Part shown: one piece after another, positions 9,701 to 17,970 of the stretch
Numbering within the stretch: the stretch's first letter is position 1
How the letters are laid out: every line of letters starts with the position of its first letter
Source: Affinirhizobium straminoryzae
GTDB taxonomy: Bacteria; Pseudomonadota; Alphaproteobacteria; Rhizobiales; Rhizobiaceae
DNA: 64,000 nt
Assembly (NCBI RefSeq): GCF_007004135.1
Contig: NZ_VJMG01000076.1
Location: 1 to 64,000, forward strand
Direction of reading: 5' to 3'
The notes under the pieces: generated by a model
Told to the model about the DNA's origin: nothing
What the model saw: the letters and a program-made list of their open reading frames with translations, nothing else
Database searches by the model: none
Translations under genes and position numbers: made by a program

Positions 9701-10286
9701 GCAGGCCGAGGCGAGGGCGGGAGGCTCAACACGCTTTGCAGAGGCCGTAGCCCGCAACGCCTTCAAGCTGATGGCTTACAAGGACGAGTACGAGGTGGCG
9801 CGGCTGCATCGCGATCCCGCCTTTGCCAAGGCCATCGCTGCCCAGTTCGAGGGCGATTACAGGCTGCGTCACCATCTGGCGCCGCCGCTCTTTTCCGGCC
9901 GGATCGATGGCCGCACCGGCCGGCCGGCAAAGATTGCGCTCGGGGGCTGGATCAATCCGGTGTTCGGCCTGCTTGCCCGCATGAAAAGGCTGCGCGGAAC
10001 ACCTTTCGACATTTTTGGATACACCGCGGAGCGTCGCATGGAGCGGCAGATGATCGCCGACTACGCCGCGCTGGTGGACGAACTCTGTCGGGACCTCTCG
10101 GCCGAACGACTGGCTGCCGCCGTGGAGCTTGCCGGTCTTGCCGACATGGTCCGCGGTTTCGGCCCCGTGAAGCTGGAGGCCGCCACGCGCTACGAGGCGC
10201 GCAAGACCGAACTGATGTCGATCTGGCGCGATAGCCCCGCAAATCAGACGGTGACGCGGCCGGCGGAAGGGAAAGCCCATGCCTGA
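6771..10286 (+). CDS. Fused indolepyruvate ferredoxin oxidoreductase (IorAB-type)
   Basis: Single 1171-residue chain that fuses the alpha and beta/gamma parts of arylpyruvate ferredoxin oxidoreductase, which decarboxylates indolepyruvate or phenylpyruvate to the aryl-acetyl-CoA using thiamine diphosphate and an Fe-S electron acceptor. Visible parts in order: pyrimidine-binding POR domain with YRGSPLAGFD near residue 65; CSGCPHS near 442; TPP-binding GDGTYF near 506; a cysteine cluster CEGCGDCSAVSNC near 643-655 for a 4Fe-4S centre; the gamma domain GIGGTGVITVS near 731. Length matches the alphaproteobacterial fused form. It starts inside the stop of the dehydrogenase gene and overlaps the nucleoside hydrolase gene by 8 bases. 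No break is seen. The exact 2-oxoacid is not known. Confidence 0.92.
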   Translation: MTINPPSAAIAARRAVNESIDLEDRYRLEDGRILVSGTQALVRLPMIQRQRDLAAGLNTAGYISGYRGSPLAGFDREVIRARRYLDEAHVRFQPGLNEDMAATAVWGTQQTELFEGARYDGVFAMWYGKGPGVDRSMDVIRHANAAGTSRHGGVLLLAGDDHGASSSTLPHQSEHNLISAMVPLLSPAGVGEYIDYGLIGWAISRYSGAWIGFKCQTEIVECTATVEIGPHRPMIVLPENALTPGELSLRWPDGPHAMELRLERKMDAVRAFARANRIDRRSGMTGRGRLGIVSTGKSWLDLLGALSLLGIAEGDLQDLGIGLYKVGLVWPLEPDGISAFAASFDEILVVEEKRSIIEEQVKGLLFNLSADRRPRIVGKSGEEGQALLLATGEISPLSIAHAILARLGDADGRLAGAAHMIRALSAASGEEIVALRRDPYFCSGCPHSISTRLPEGSRASTGIGCHMMIIGNEDRNTSTFTQMGGEGGAWIGLSPFTDEKHIFVNMGDGTYFHSGLLAIRAAIAAKVNATYKILFNDAVAMTGGQRHDGELSVPAVVEQVLAEGAQRVVVVAEFPEHWHGSLPRAVSIHHRDELDAVQRSLREIEGVTVLIFDQVCAAEKRRRRKRGAFPTSDKRAFINELVCEGCGDCSAVSNCISIEPKETEFGRKRTINQSSCNTDLSCIKGFCPSFVTVEGGTLRKPKGRGVAAGAEDLPMPQIAANLSQPYNLLLAGIGGTGVITVSAILSMAAHLDGLAVVTLDQTGLAQKNGAVVSHLRLAAEPSTLNRVRIGAGESDVVLGFDVVVAAGRTVLPTFAKGRTRGVVDDHFAPTAAFVQNTAIDLRQEATLRALKKAAGEEALSLVEATRAGTALLGDAIAANMLLLGTAWQRGLIPISLDAIERAITLNGTGIAMNRAAFDWGRRLALDPLAVAKAAGFVKEEAKPESLDEIVRRRSDFLTAYQDAAYAARYRGLVERARQAEARAGGSTRFAEAVARNAFKLMAYKDEYEVARLHRDPAFAKAIAAQFEGDYRLRHHLAPPLFSGRIDGRTGRPAKIALGGWINPVFGLLARMKRLRGTPFDIFGYTAERRMERQMIADYAALVDELCRDLSAERLAAAVELAGLADMVRGFGPVKLEAATRYEARKTELMSIWRDSPANQTVTRPAEGKAHA

Positions 10287-11247
10287 GAAGATCATCATCG
10301 ACACCGATCCGGGCCAGGACGATGCCTTTGCCATTCTGCTGGCGCTGGCAAGCCCTGAGCTTGAGGTGCTCGGCATCACCACGGTGGCCGGCAATGTGCC
10401 GCTGCCGCTGACATCGCGAAATGCCCGGCAGATTGTCGAACTCGCGGGGCATGCACATGTGCCAGTCTTTGCCGGCTGCGCCAGGCCGATGGCGGGGCCC
10501 CTCGTGACGGCCGAGCATGTGCATGGCGCAACCGGTCTTGACGGGGCTTCCCTTCCGGAACCGGTGATTCCGCTCTCGTCCACCCATGCGGTCGATTTCA
10601 TCATCGAAACGCTGATGCGGGAGCCGGAAGGAACTGTCACCCTCTGCCCGCTCGGCCCCTTGACCAATATCGGCACGGCCCTCGTTCGCCAGCCCGAAAT
10701 TGCCGGCAGGATCCGCCGCATCGTGCTGATGGGCGGCGGATGTTTCGAAGGCGGCAACATCACACCCGCAGCAGAGTTCAATATCTTCGTCGATCCGCAG
10801 GCTGCCGTGATGGTCTTCGCCTCCGGCATCCCGATCGTCATGATGCCGCTCGATGTAACCCACAAGGTCAGGACGACCACCGCCCGCGTCGACCGGATTC
10901 GCCGCATCGGCGGGCATCTCGGGGCAGTGGCGGCCGGCTGGCTCGACTATTTCGAGCGGTTCGATGAGGAGAAATACGGCACCGATGGCGCACCGCTGCA
11001 TGACCCCAACGTAATCGCCTATCTGTTGAGGCCCGACCTCTATGGCGGGCGGATATGTAATGTCGAAATCGAGGCGGAGTCGGAACTGACGCGCGGGATG
11101 ACCGTGGTTGACTGGTGGGGCGTCAGCCAGCGTCCGGCCAATGCGCTGTTCATCCGCGAGGTCGATGACGAGGCCTTCTTCGACCTGCTGACGGAGCGTT
11201 TGCAGCGGCTTGCGCTCCGTACGCCGTCACTGGCGGCGATTGCCTGA
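10279..11247 (+). CDS. Nucleoside hydrolase (inosine-uridine preferring family)
   Basis: Ca2+-dependent N-ribohydrolase that splits nucleosides into base and ribose, 322 residues. The N-terminal motif DTDPGQDDA (residues about 8-16) supplies the metal-binding aspartates, and the later motifs (LGPLTNIGTAL, VLMGGG, AEFNIFVDPQAA) fit the family. It is the third gene of the operon and overlaps the ferredoxin oxidoreductase gene by 8 bases. Its pairing with two aromatic or hydroxyacid enzymes is unexpected; the substrate could be a ribosylated aromatic or an unrelated nucleoside. The family call is firm, the biological role is open. Confidence 0.93.
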   Translation: MPEKIIIDTDPGQDDAFAILLALASPELEVLGITTVAGNVPLPLTSRNARQIVELAGHAHVPVFAGCARPMAGPLVTAEHVHGATGLDGASLPEPVIPLSSTHAVDFIIETLMREPEGTVTLCPLGPLTNIGTALVRQPEIAGRIRRIVLMGGGCFEGGNITPAAEFNIFVDPQAAVMVFASGIPIVMMPLDVTHKVRTTTARVDRIRRIGGHLGAVAAGWLDYFERFDEEKYGTDGAPLHDPNVIAYLLRPDLYGGRICNVEIEAESELTRGMTVVDWWGVSQRPANALFIREVDDEAFFDLLTERLQRLALRTPSLAAIA

Positions 11248-11311
11248 AGGGAAGGGAGAGCATCGCATGAACGCCACGGCTGCTCTTCCCTCGGCCCCTC
11301 CGGCGCCGGCC

Positions 11312-12133
11312 TCAGTCGAGGCCCTTGAAAGGCGCGTCGCGCACCTCGAGATATTCCTTCAGCGTCATCCTGCCGAGGTTGGCCATCCATTCGCGGCCCC
11401 TGCGGCTGACATGCAGCGCGGCGATCGCCTGAACATTGTAGTCCATCGAGGTCATCAGGCCGGCTGCGATCTGCTGGTTGTTGATCGACGCCTTAGCATA
11501 CTTGATCGCCGGCACCGGCATGCGGGCCAGCTTGCGGGCCAGCTTTTCCGTCGCGTCCTTCAGTTCCGCCGCCGGAACGACCTTGTTGACCAGCCGCATG
11601 GCAAGTGCCTCCTGGGCGTCCACCGTGTCGCCCGTATACATCAGCCAGCGGACGTCGCGGGTGGCGAGCAGCCAGGGCATGAAGAGCGACGGCGGCCCGG
11701 AATTGTGGCGCACCTCCGGCTCACCGAACTTGGCGGTATCGGCGGCAATCGCCAGATCACAGGCCATCATCAGTTCCAGTGCGCCGGCAAGGGCATAGCC
11801 GTTGATGGAGGCAATCACCGGGATCGGCGCCTTCCAGATGTTAAGAAGCGCCTGGGTGTTTTCACCCATGTCGGCATGCCAGTCTTCGATATCGACGTCG
11901 TAATCGGCTCCCTGCAGGTCGTAACCTGCGGAAAAGGCGCGGCCGGCGCCGGTGATCACGAGCGCGTTCACATCGGGATCGGCAACCGCCAGCGCCACGG
12001 CGGCATCGATCTCGCGGATGGCCGTCTTGTTCATCGCATTCAGCTTCTCCGGCCGGTTCAGCGTGATCGTGGCGAATTTGTCCGTGGCGTCCTTCTCGTA
12101 AAGGATCGTTTCAAAGACGGGCTGGTCAGTCAT
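11312..12133 (-). CDS. Enoyl-CoA hydratase/isomerase family protein
   Basis: Crotonase-fold protein, 273 residues. The oxyanion-hole segment AFSAGYDLQGADYD (about 70-85) and the acid/base region ALAGALELMMACDLAIAAD are visible, with both glutamates of true hydratases apparently kept (ALELMM and FGEPEVRHNSG). It therefore probably hydrates an enoyl-CoA rather than being an inactive relative. Start at 12133 follows AGAGGA; an in-frame ATG 36 bases earlier has no site. It is divergent from the oxygenase at 12339 and convergent with the nucleoside hydrolase. The specific acyl-CoA is unknown. Confidence 0.88.
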   Translation of the reverse strand: MTDQPVFETILYEKDATDKFATITLNRPEKLNAMNKTAIREIDAAVALAVADPDVNALVITGAGRAFSAGYDLQGADYDVDIEDWHADMGENTQALLNIWKAPIPVIASINGYALAGALELMMACDLAIAADTAKFGEPEVRHNSGPPSLFMPWLLATRDVRWLMYTGDTVDAQEALAMRLVNKVVPAAELKDATEKLARKLARMPVPAIKYAKASINNQQIAAGLMTSMDYNVQAIAALHVSRRGREWMANLGRMTLKEYLEVRDAPFKGLD

Positions 12134-12338
12134 GGGAATGGTCCTCTGGTGGCTTTCGCGGCTGATCATCTTCGCGTCCGGTCTGTCGCGGTTGGCGCAG
12201 AGGCCGCGCGCATCGCCACCCCTTCAGGGCGTGCTCCGTCCGGAAAATTTCAGCAGGACCATATGGACAACAAGTGTTTATATTGTCAACATAAGTTTGC
12301 AGATTGTCATGACAGCGTCAGAACAAGGAATACCCTCC

Positions 12339-13301
12339 ATGCCGCATGATGCCGCTCCTGCCGCCCCTTCCATTCCTGTCATCGACGTGGCGCCCTTCAT
12401 CGCCGGTGGGCCGGCAGCGGGGGATGTCGTTCGCCAGCTGGAGGCCGCCGCACGCGATACCGGCTTTTTCCTCGTGACCGGCCACGGCGTTTCCCCAGAG
12501 GTGACCGACCACCTCTACACGCTGGCACGTGCCTTTTTCGACGAGCCGCAGGACTGGAAGGTGGGGCAGGGCAGGGAGGCGACACTCGAAGGCGGCGTCA
12601 GCTTTTCGCCCCTCGCCGACGAGGCGCTCGCCGCAACGCTCGGCCTCAAGACACCCGGCGACTACAAGGAGAGCCTGAATTTCGGGCCGCGGCTGAAGGG
12701 CGGCCGGTGGCCGGCAAAGCCTGACGGGCTGGAACAGGCCTTCGTCGATTACTTCGCCGAGATGGAGCGGCTTGCCCGGCATCTGCGCCGCGCCTTCTGC
12801 GCTGCAATCGGCCTGAGGGAGGATCACTTCGAACCCTGCTTCGACCGTCATCTCTCGGCGCTTCGGGTCATCAACTATCCCGAACAGGACGAGGCACCGC
12901 TTCCGGGGCAGCTGCGGGCCGGCGTGCATACCGATTACGGCTTCATGACCATTCTGCGCTCCGAAGCCTCGCCGGGCGGGCTGCAGGTCAGGACGCGCAA
13001 GGGCGAGTGGCTGGATGCGCCGAACATCGAGGGCGCCTATGTGGTCAATATCGGTGACGCCTTCATGCGCTGGACCAATGACGAATGGGTCTCGACGCCG
13101 CATCGCGTCGCCAATCCGCCCGGAGATCGCAAGGGCAGCGCGCGGCGCCAGTCCATTCCGTTCTTTCTCAATCCAAGCGCCGAAACCGTCATCGCCTGCC
13201 TGGAGCCGTTCATGCGCGATGGCAAGGCGGCCAAATACGAACCCATCACCTATGGCGACTATATCGCGCTGAAGACCAGCCAGGCCTTCTCGAAGGCCTG
13301 A
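12339..13301 (+). CDS. 2-oxoglutarate/Fe(II)-dependent oxygenase (isopenicillin N synthase family)
   Basis: Non-haem iron dioxygenase of 320 residues that would hydroxylate or desaturate a small molecule using 2-oxoglutarate and O2. It has the N-terminal DIOX_N part (PVIDVAPFIAG; TGFFLVTGHGV) and the jelly-roll core with iron ligands His197, Asp199 (HTDYGF) and His255 (TPHRV), and the 2-oxoglutarate-binding Arg270 in an RxS motif (RRQS). I chose ATG 12339 because AAGGA lies 10 bases before it; an earlier in-frame ATG at 12309 lacks a site. It is followed within 55 bases by an ABC importer binding protein on the same strand, so the importer probably supplies its substrate or cosubstrate. Confidence 0.9.
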   Translation: MPHDAAPAAPSIPVIDVAPFIAGGPAAGDVVRQLEAAARDTGFFLVTGHGVSPEVTDHLYTLARAFFDEPQDWKVGQGREATLEGGVSFSPLADEALAATLGLKTPGDYKESLNFGPRLKGGRWPAKPDGLEQAFVDYFAEMERLARHLRRAFCAAIGLREDHFEPCFDRHLSALRVINYPEQDEAPLPGQLRAGVHTDYGFMTILRSEASPGGLQVRTRKGEWLDAPNIEGAYVVNIGDAFMRWTNDEWVSTPHRVANPPGDRKGSARRQSIPFFLNPSAETVIACLEPFMRDGKAAKYEPITYGDYIALKTSQAFSKA

Positions 13302-13355
13302 CCGATGCCGGCGCGGCCGGGTACACGACTGCACACTCAAAAAAGGGGAACGACA

Positions 13356-14393
13356 ATGACAGCAATGACAAGACGACAGATGCTGGCCGCCATGGCGGCA
13401 TCGTCTGCGGCCGCAACCTTCGGGCTTCCGGCCCGTGCCGCGGGCAAGAGCCTCGTGGTGCCGACACTCGGCGGCGCCTGGGAACAGTTCTGGCGCACGG
13501 AACTCGCCCCCGCCTTCACCGCAAAGAGCGGCGCTGCTGTGACGCTCGATACCGGCAATGGCCGCGTGTGGAGCGCCAACCTGCGCGCCGCCGGCGTTGC
13601 CAAGCCGCCCTATTCCTTCCTGATGACGAACGAGGCTTTTGCCAACAGCCTGCGCAAGGAAGGCTTCTTCGAAAAGCTCGATCTCAGCAAGCTGCCGAAC
13701 TATGCCGATCTCTATCCGCTGGCGAAGAAGACCGATGGCTGGGGTGCAATTGCCATGGTCTCGCCGATCGGCCTTGCCTATCGCACCGACATGGTGAAGA
13801 CGCCGCCGAAGGGCTGGAAGGATCTGTGGACCAACCCCGAATTCAAGGGCCGCATCGGGCTTTACAACTTCGCTAATACCGCCGGCAAGATGGAGCTGAT
13901 GCTGTTCTCCAAGTTGTTCGGCAAGGACCAGTACGACGTGGATGCGGGCTTCAAGGCGCTGGAAAAGCTCGGCCCCATCATCCAGGCTGACTTCAACCTC
14001 TCGACCGGCATCGCCTCCGGTGAATTCGTCGTTGCGCCGTTCGACTTCGGCGAAGTGGCCCGCCTGCGCAAGCAGGGCCTGCCGATCGATGTGATCATTC
14101 CGGAGGAAGGCATGCTGATGTTCGACCAGACGCTGAACATCCTGGCCAATGCCCCGGAAAAGGAACTGGCCTACGAATATGCCAACTTCATGCTGTCGCC
14201 GGAAGCACAGGCACTGCTGATGAAGCAGTTCTATGTCTCGCCGACCAATTCCAAGGTCGTCGTGCCCGCCGATCTCAAGGCGGACGTCCCGATCTCCGGC
14301 GCGCAGATGGACAACATCCTCACCTGGGACTGGGACTTCATGAACAGCAAGCAGGGCGAACTGGCCGAAGTCTGGGCCAAGACCGTCAAGTAA
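13356..14393 (+). CDS. ABC transporter substrate-binding protein (spermidine/putrescine class)
   Basis: Periplasmic binding protein of the PotD-like/SBP_bac_6-8 group, 345 residues, with a twin-arginine-like leader (MTAMTRRQMLAAMAAS, cleavage near ARA-AG). Body motifs such as VPTLGGAWEQFW and YSFLMTNEAF fit polyamine/iron-type binding proteins. ATG 13356 is preceded by AAAGGGGA. It is the first transporter gene after the oxygenase and precedes the ATPase by 107 bases that contain a hairpin. Substrate is unknown; the class binds polyamines, ferric iron, thiamine or opine-like ligands. Confidence 0.9.
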   Translation: MTAMTRRQMLAAMAASSAAATFGLPARAAGKSLVVPTLGGAWEQFWRTELAPAFTAKSGAAVTLDTGNGRVWSANLRAAGVAKPPYSFLMTNEAFANSLRKEGFFEKLDLSKLPNYADLYPLAKKTDGWGAIAMVSPIGLAYRTDMVKTPPKGWKDLWTNPEFKGRIGLYNFANTAGKMELMLFSKLFGKDQYDVDAGFKALEKLGPIIQADFNLSTGIASGEFVVAPFDFGEVARLRKQGLPIDVIIPEEGMLMFDQTLNILANAPEKELAYEYANFMLSPEAQALLMKQFYVSPTNSKVVVPADLKADVPISGAQMDNILTWDWDFMNSKQGELAEVWAKTVK

Positions 14394-14417
14394 GCGGCGC
14401 CCCCTCGCACGGACCTC

Positions 14418-14442
14418 GATCCGGTCGGCCTCCGGCCGGATC
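14418..14442 (+). terminator. Hairpin between binding-protein and ATPase genes
   Basis: GATCCGGTCGG-CCT-CCGGCCGGATC folds as an 11-base-pair stem with one G-T pair. No T-run follows, so it more likely stabilises the upstream binding-protein mRNA or attenuates readthrough than ends transcription outright. Confidence 0.5.
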
Positions 14443-14500
14443 ATACCGCCACGAGATACCTGGCGTGCAGGCGACAGGCTAGAGGAAGAAAGTTGACGTC

Positions 14501-15559
14501 ATGACAGAGGTTAGCATCGAGCAGCTGACCAAGGATTACGGCACGCATCGCGCGGTGGCCGGCATTTCCGTCCGCATCCGCGATGGGGAGTTCATCTCGC
14601 TGCTCGGTCCGTCCGGCTGCGGCAAGACAACGACGCTGAAGATGATTGCCGGTTTCGAGGACGTGTCGAGCGGGGCCATCCGCTTCGACGGTCGCGATGT
14701 GGTGAATGTCCCGGCAGAGCGGCGCGACATCGGCATGGTGTTCCAGAACTACGCGCTCTTCCCGCACATGACAGTGGCCGGAAATCTCGCCTTCGGGCTG
14801 GAAATGCGCAAGGTGCCGAAGGTGCAGATGCAGGAGCGCATCGCCCGCGTGCTGGACATGGTCCAGCTGACCAGCCATGCGGATCGCTATCCGCGGCAAC
14901 TCTCCGGCGGACAGCAGCAACGCGTGGCGCTGGCCCGCGCGCTCGTCATCGAGCCGAAGATCCTGCTGCTTGACGAGCCGCTCGCCAATCTCGATGCCAA
15001 GCTGCGCGAGGAAATGCGGGTCTTCATCCGCGACATCCAGCGCCGCGTCGGCATCACCACCGTCTATGTCACGCACGACCAGGCAGAAGCCATGACCATG
15101 TCGGACCGCGTGGTGGTGATGTTCGGCGGCCGTATCGCCCAGTGCGGCAGCCCCTCCGACATCTACGAGAAACCCTCCAGTATCGAGGTCGCGCAGTTCG
15201 TCGGACAGGTGAACCTGATGACGATGGTGGTCGAGGAGCGGCTGGCCGACGATCGCGTGCGGCTGAGCGGTCCGCTTGGCGAGGCGGTGGTGCCGAACCC
15301 GCATGCGCTGCGCAAGGGAGAGCGGGTCACAGTGGCCCTTCGTCCGGAAGCCATCGACATCTCCGTCACCGGTCCCGGCCAGTCTGCCACGGTTCTTTCC
15401 AGCCATTATTCCGGCAGCCTGATGGATTACCGATTGCAGCTTGCCGATGGCAGCCGGATCGACGTGCAGACCTTCCCGCGCCAGCGCTTTGCCGAAGGCG
15501 ACAGCGTCCATGTTCATGCGCCGGCTGATCGCTACTGGCTGCTGGAGGATGCGGAATGA
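14501..15559 (+). CDS. ABC transporter ATP-binding protein (PotA-type)
   Basis: ATPase of the polyamine-class importer, 352 residues. Walker A GPSGCGKTT at about residues 36-44, Q-loop FQNYALFPH, signature LSGGQQQR, Walker B LLLDEPLANLD and switch His in VTHDQAEAM are all intact, and a C-terminal TOBE domain (about 275-350) follows. The stop overlaps the first permease start by 4 bases (ATGA), which couples translation. Cytoplasmic face of the inner membrane. Confidence 0.93.
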   Translation: MTEVSIEQLTKDYGTHRAVAGISVRIRDGEFISLLGPSGCGKTTTLKMIAGFEDVSSGAIRFDGRDVVNVPAERRDIGMVFQNYALFPHMTVAGNLAFGLEMRKVPKVQMQERIARVLDMVQLTSHADRYPRQLSGGQQQRVALARALVIEPKILLLDEPLANLDAKLREEMRVFIRDIQRRVGITTVYVTHDQAEAMTMSDRVVVMFGGRIAQCGSPSDIYEKPSSIEVAQFVGQVNLMTMVVEERLADDRVRLSGPLGEAVVPNPHALRKGERVTVALRPEAIDISVTGPGQSATVLSSHYSGSLMDYRLQLADGSRIDVQTFPRQRFAEGDSVHVHAPADRYWLLEDAE

Positions 15560-16416
15560 CGACCGGCTCCTCCCATCGCCATGCACCGCTGCTGCTGATT
15601 GCGCCGGCCGCAATCCTGCTGTTCGTCTTCCTGGTCCTGCCCTACCTCTCCATCGTGGTGATGAGCTTTCGCACACCGGGGCAGGGGAGCCCCTATGGCG
15701 AAGGCTATACGCTGGCGAATTACGCGCGTTTCTTCGGCGACAGCTTCTATCTGGGGCAGATCGCCAATACGCTGATGATCGGCTTTATCTGCACGCTGGC
15801 CTGCCTGCTTCTGGGGTTTCCCGTCGCGTGGCAACTGGCCCGCGGCACCTCCCGCCTCAGGGGGCTCGCCTATGGCGTCGTGTTGTCGCCGCTTCTGGTC
15901 GGCATCGTCATCCGCAGCTATGGCTGGACGATCCTGCTCGGCAATAACGGCGTGATCAACCGCAGCCTGATGGGGCTCGGCCTCATCGATCGGCCGCTGG
16001 GCCTCATGTACAATACGCTCGGCATCGTCATTGCGCTGACCCACGTCTTCCTGCCCTTCATGATCCTGCCGATCATGAGTGCCATCCAGGGCATCGATCC
16101 TTCGCTGGAATCGGCGGCCCGCTCGCTTGGCGCCTCGCGTGCCACGATCATCCGCCGCATCATCCTGCCTCTGTCGATGCCGGGCATCCAGGCCGGCTGC
16201 ATCCTGACCTTCGTCCTGTCGCTTTCCGCCTATGTGACGCCGTCGCTGATCGGGGGCTCCAAGGTCAAGACCATGGCCGTCTCGGTCGTCGATGCGCTGG
16301 TCGATACCTTCCAGTGGCCGTTCGGCTCGGCGCTGGCGCTCGGGCTTGCCGTCACCGGCGGCGTGATCGTCGTCCTCTTCTCCCGCTTCACCCGGATGAC
16401 ATGGAAGGCCAATTGA
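15556..16416 (+). CDS. ABC transporter permease (PotB-type)
   Basis: Inner-membrane subunit of 286 residues with about six hydrophobic helices. The cytoplasmic EAA loop (ESAARSLGASRATIIRRIILP, near residues 180-200) contacts the ATPase. Starts in the ATGA overlap with the ATPase gene and is followed one base later by the second permease gene. Function follows from family and position. Confidence 0.92.
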   Translation: MTTGSSHRHAPLLLIAPAAILLFVFLVLPYLSIVVMSFRTPGQGSPYGEGYTLANYARFFGDSFYLGQIANTLMIGFICTLACLLLGFPVAWQLARGTSRLRGLAYGVVLSPLLVGIVIRSYGWTILLGNNGVINRSLMGLGLIDRPLGLMYNTLGIVIALTHVFLPFMILPIMSAIQGIDPSLESAARSLGASRATIIRRIILPLSMPGIQAGCILTFVLSLSAYVTPSLIGGSKVKTMAVSVVDALVDTFQWPFGSALALGLAVTGGVIVVLFSRFTRMTWKAN

Positions 16417-16417
16417 C

Positions 16418-17200
16418 ATGTCCCGCATCGTCTTCACCGTCTATTGCCTGATCATCTACGCCTTCCTGCTGGCCCCGATCCTCGTGGTCGTCGGCGCCTC
16501 GTTCAATGCCGGCGCCTTCCTGACCTTCCCGCCACAAGGCCTGTCCTTCCGCTGGTATGGGGTCTTCTTCAACAACGAGGTGTTCCTGCGCGCCATCAAG
16601 ACCTCGCTGTGGGTCGCTGCCGTCTCCACGGTGATCTCCGGCATCATCGGCACCATGGCGGCCATCTACTTCGTGCAGTTTGCCGGCCGCCTGAAGGATG
16701 GGGTTCGGATCGCGATGATGGCGCCGCTGCTGCTGCCGGAGGTGCTAACCGCGATCGCGCTCCTGTTTTTCGTCTATGCCATCGGCATCGGCACGCAGAC
16801 CATGTTCGCGATGATCGTCGGCCACGTGCTGATCACATTGCCCTTCGTCTTCATCAATGTCTCGACCTCGCTGGAAAGCTACGATCCCGCCTGGAGCATG
16901 GCGGCCCGCAGCCTGGGGGCCGGGGCCTTCACCCGCTTCCGCCGCATCATGCTGCCCCTCATCAAGCCGGGCGTGATCGGCGGCTGCCTGTTCGCCTTCA
17001 TCATCTCCTTCGACATCTTCACCATCTCGTTCATGCTGAAGAGTGTCGGGACGGCGACGCTGCCGATCCAGCTCTACGATTATCTGAGGACCAATTTCAC
17101 GCCCGAAGCCGCCGCCGTCTCCACGCTGTCGGTGGTCCTGACACTCGTCGTGGTCGTGGTGACGGAGAAGTTCCTGGGTCTTAGGATTCACCGCTTCTGA
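16418..17200 (+). CDS. ABC transporter permease (PotC-type)
   Basis: Second membrane subunit of the polyamine-class importer, 260 residues, with about six transmembrane helices and an EAA loop (SMAARSLGAGAFTRFRRIMLP, near residues 150-170). One base separates it from the previous permease gene. It is the last gene of the oxygenase/importer operon; a strong hairpin lies just after the stop. Confidence 0.92.
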   Translation: MSRIVFTVYCLIIYAFLLAPILVVVGASFNAGAFLTFPPQGLSFRWYGVFFNNEVFLRAIKTSLWVAAVSTVISGIIGTMAAIYFVQFAGRLKDGVRIAMMAPLLLPEVLTAIALLFFVYAIGIGTQTMFAMIVGHVLITLPFVFINVSTSLESYDPAWSMAARSLGAGAFTRFRRIMLPLIKPGVIGGCLFAFIISFDIFTISFMLKSVGTATLPIQLYDYLRTNFTPEAAAVSTLSVVLTLVVVVVTEKFLGLRIHRF

Positions 17201-17209
17201 GCGGGGCGC

Positions 17210-17237
17210 TTCGTCCCCGGCACCGGTCGGGGACGAA
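17210..17237. terminator. Hairpin terminator after the polyamine-class operon
   Basis: TTCGTCCCCG-GCACCGGT-CGGGGACGAA is a perfect 10-base-pair stem 9 bases after the permease stop, in the convergent gap before the ThuA-like gene at 17310. The A/T ends at both sides of the stem could let it work in either direction. Confidence 0.65.
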
Positions 17238-17309
17238 ACTTGCGTCGGCCGCTGGCGACACGACGGCAAGCGTGACGCCTGTCATCACGCAAAAGCGCGT
17301 GGCACTGCC

Positions 17310-17951
17310 CTAGCGGGCTGCCCAGTTCGCGCCGCGGCGAAAGATCTCGCGCATCTGCGGCACCTCGAATTCCTGCGCCACATGGCCGAGCGAGGAGTAG
17401 AAGACGCGGCCCTTGCCATAGCGGCGCTTCCAGACGACGGGCATGACGACACCCTCGATCCACCAGGCGTGGTCGCCGGTAAAGGTTGTCGTCGCCAGCA
17501 CCTCGTTGGAGGGGTCGACATGCATGTAATACTGTTCGGAGTGATAGGGGAAATCAGCGATTCCCTCCATCAGCGGATCGTCAGGACGCGTGATGTTGAC
17601 GGTGTAGTCGATGATGTTGCCGGGATGGGCCACCCATTGCCCGCCGACGATGAACTGGTATTCCACGCATTCGCGGAAGGCGTCGCCAGCGCCGCCGTGG
17701 TAGCCGGCAAAACCGACGCCCCCCTCGATGGCGGCGGCGAGGTTCTTGGCCTCCTCCTTCTCGATCTTCGACATGGTCATGATCGGCACGATCAGCGAGA
17801 GATCGTGAATCGAAGGATCGGCAAAGGCCTCGGTGCTGCGTTCCACATAGACCTTGAAGCCATCCGCCTGCAGCATGTCGCGGATGATCTCGGCGCATTG
17901 TTCCGGTTCGTGGCCACTCCAGCCACCCCAGACGATCAGGGCTTCGCGCAT
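17310..17951 (-). CDS. ThuA-like domain protein
   Basis: Protein of 213 residues with the class I glutamine-amidotransferase-like fold of ThuA (trehalose utilisation). Visible landmarks are the N-terminal WGGWSGHEP, a central [16 protein letters not shown] near residue 80-95 and a C-terminal [13 protein letters not shown] near 185. The start at 17951 (MREALIV) follows a GGAGAAG-like site; a longer in-frame start adds an implausible Pro/Ser/Cys-rich segment. It lies 19 bases downstream of the Gfo/Idh/MocA gene on the same strand. ThuA relatives with such dehydrogenases take part in disaccharide oxidation; the precise reaction is unsettled. Confidence 0.88.
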   Translation of the reverse strand: MREALIVWGGWSGHEPEQCAEIIRDMLQADGFKVYVERSTEAFADPSIHDLSLIVPIMTMSKIEKEEAKNLAAAIEGGVGFAGYHGGAGDAFRECVEYQFIVGGQWVAHPGNIIDYTVNITRPDDPLMEGIADFPYHSEQYYMHVDPSNEVLATTTFTGDHAWWIEGVVMPVVWKRRYGKGRVFYSSLGHVAQEFEVPQMREIFRRGANWAAR

Positions 17952-17970
17952 ATTCTTCTCCTCCCGTGTG

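Noticed and set aside
6771-10286. Treating the indolepyruvate ferredoxin oxidoreductase as an auxin biosynthesis enzyme
   Set aside because: This family makes aryl-acetyl-CoA by oxidative decarboxylation, not indole-3-acetaldehyde or free indoleacetate; the link to auxin is only thematic.
12318-14444. A 708-codon minus-strand open frame over the oxygenase and binding-protein genes
   Set aside because: It opposes two well-supported genes with intact active-site motifs and contains no recognisable domain.
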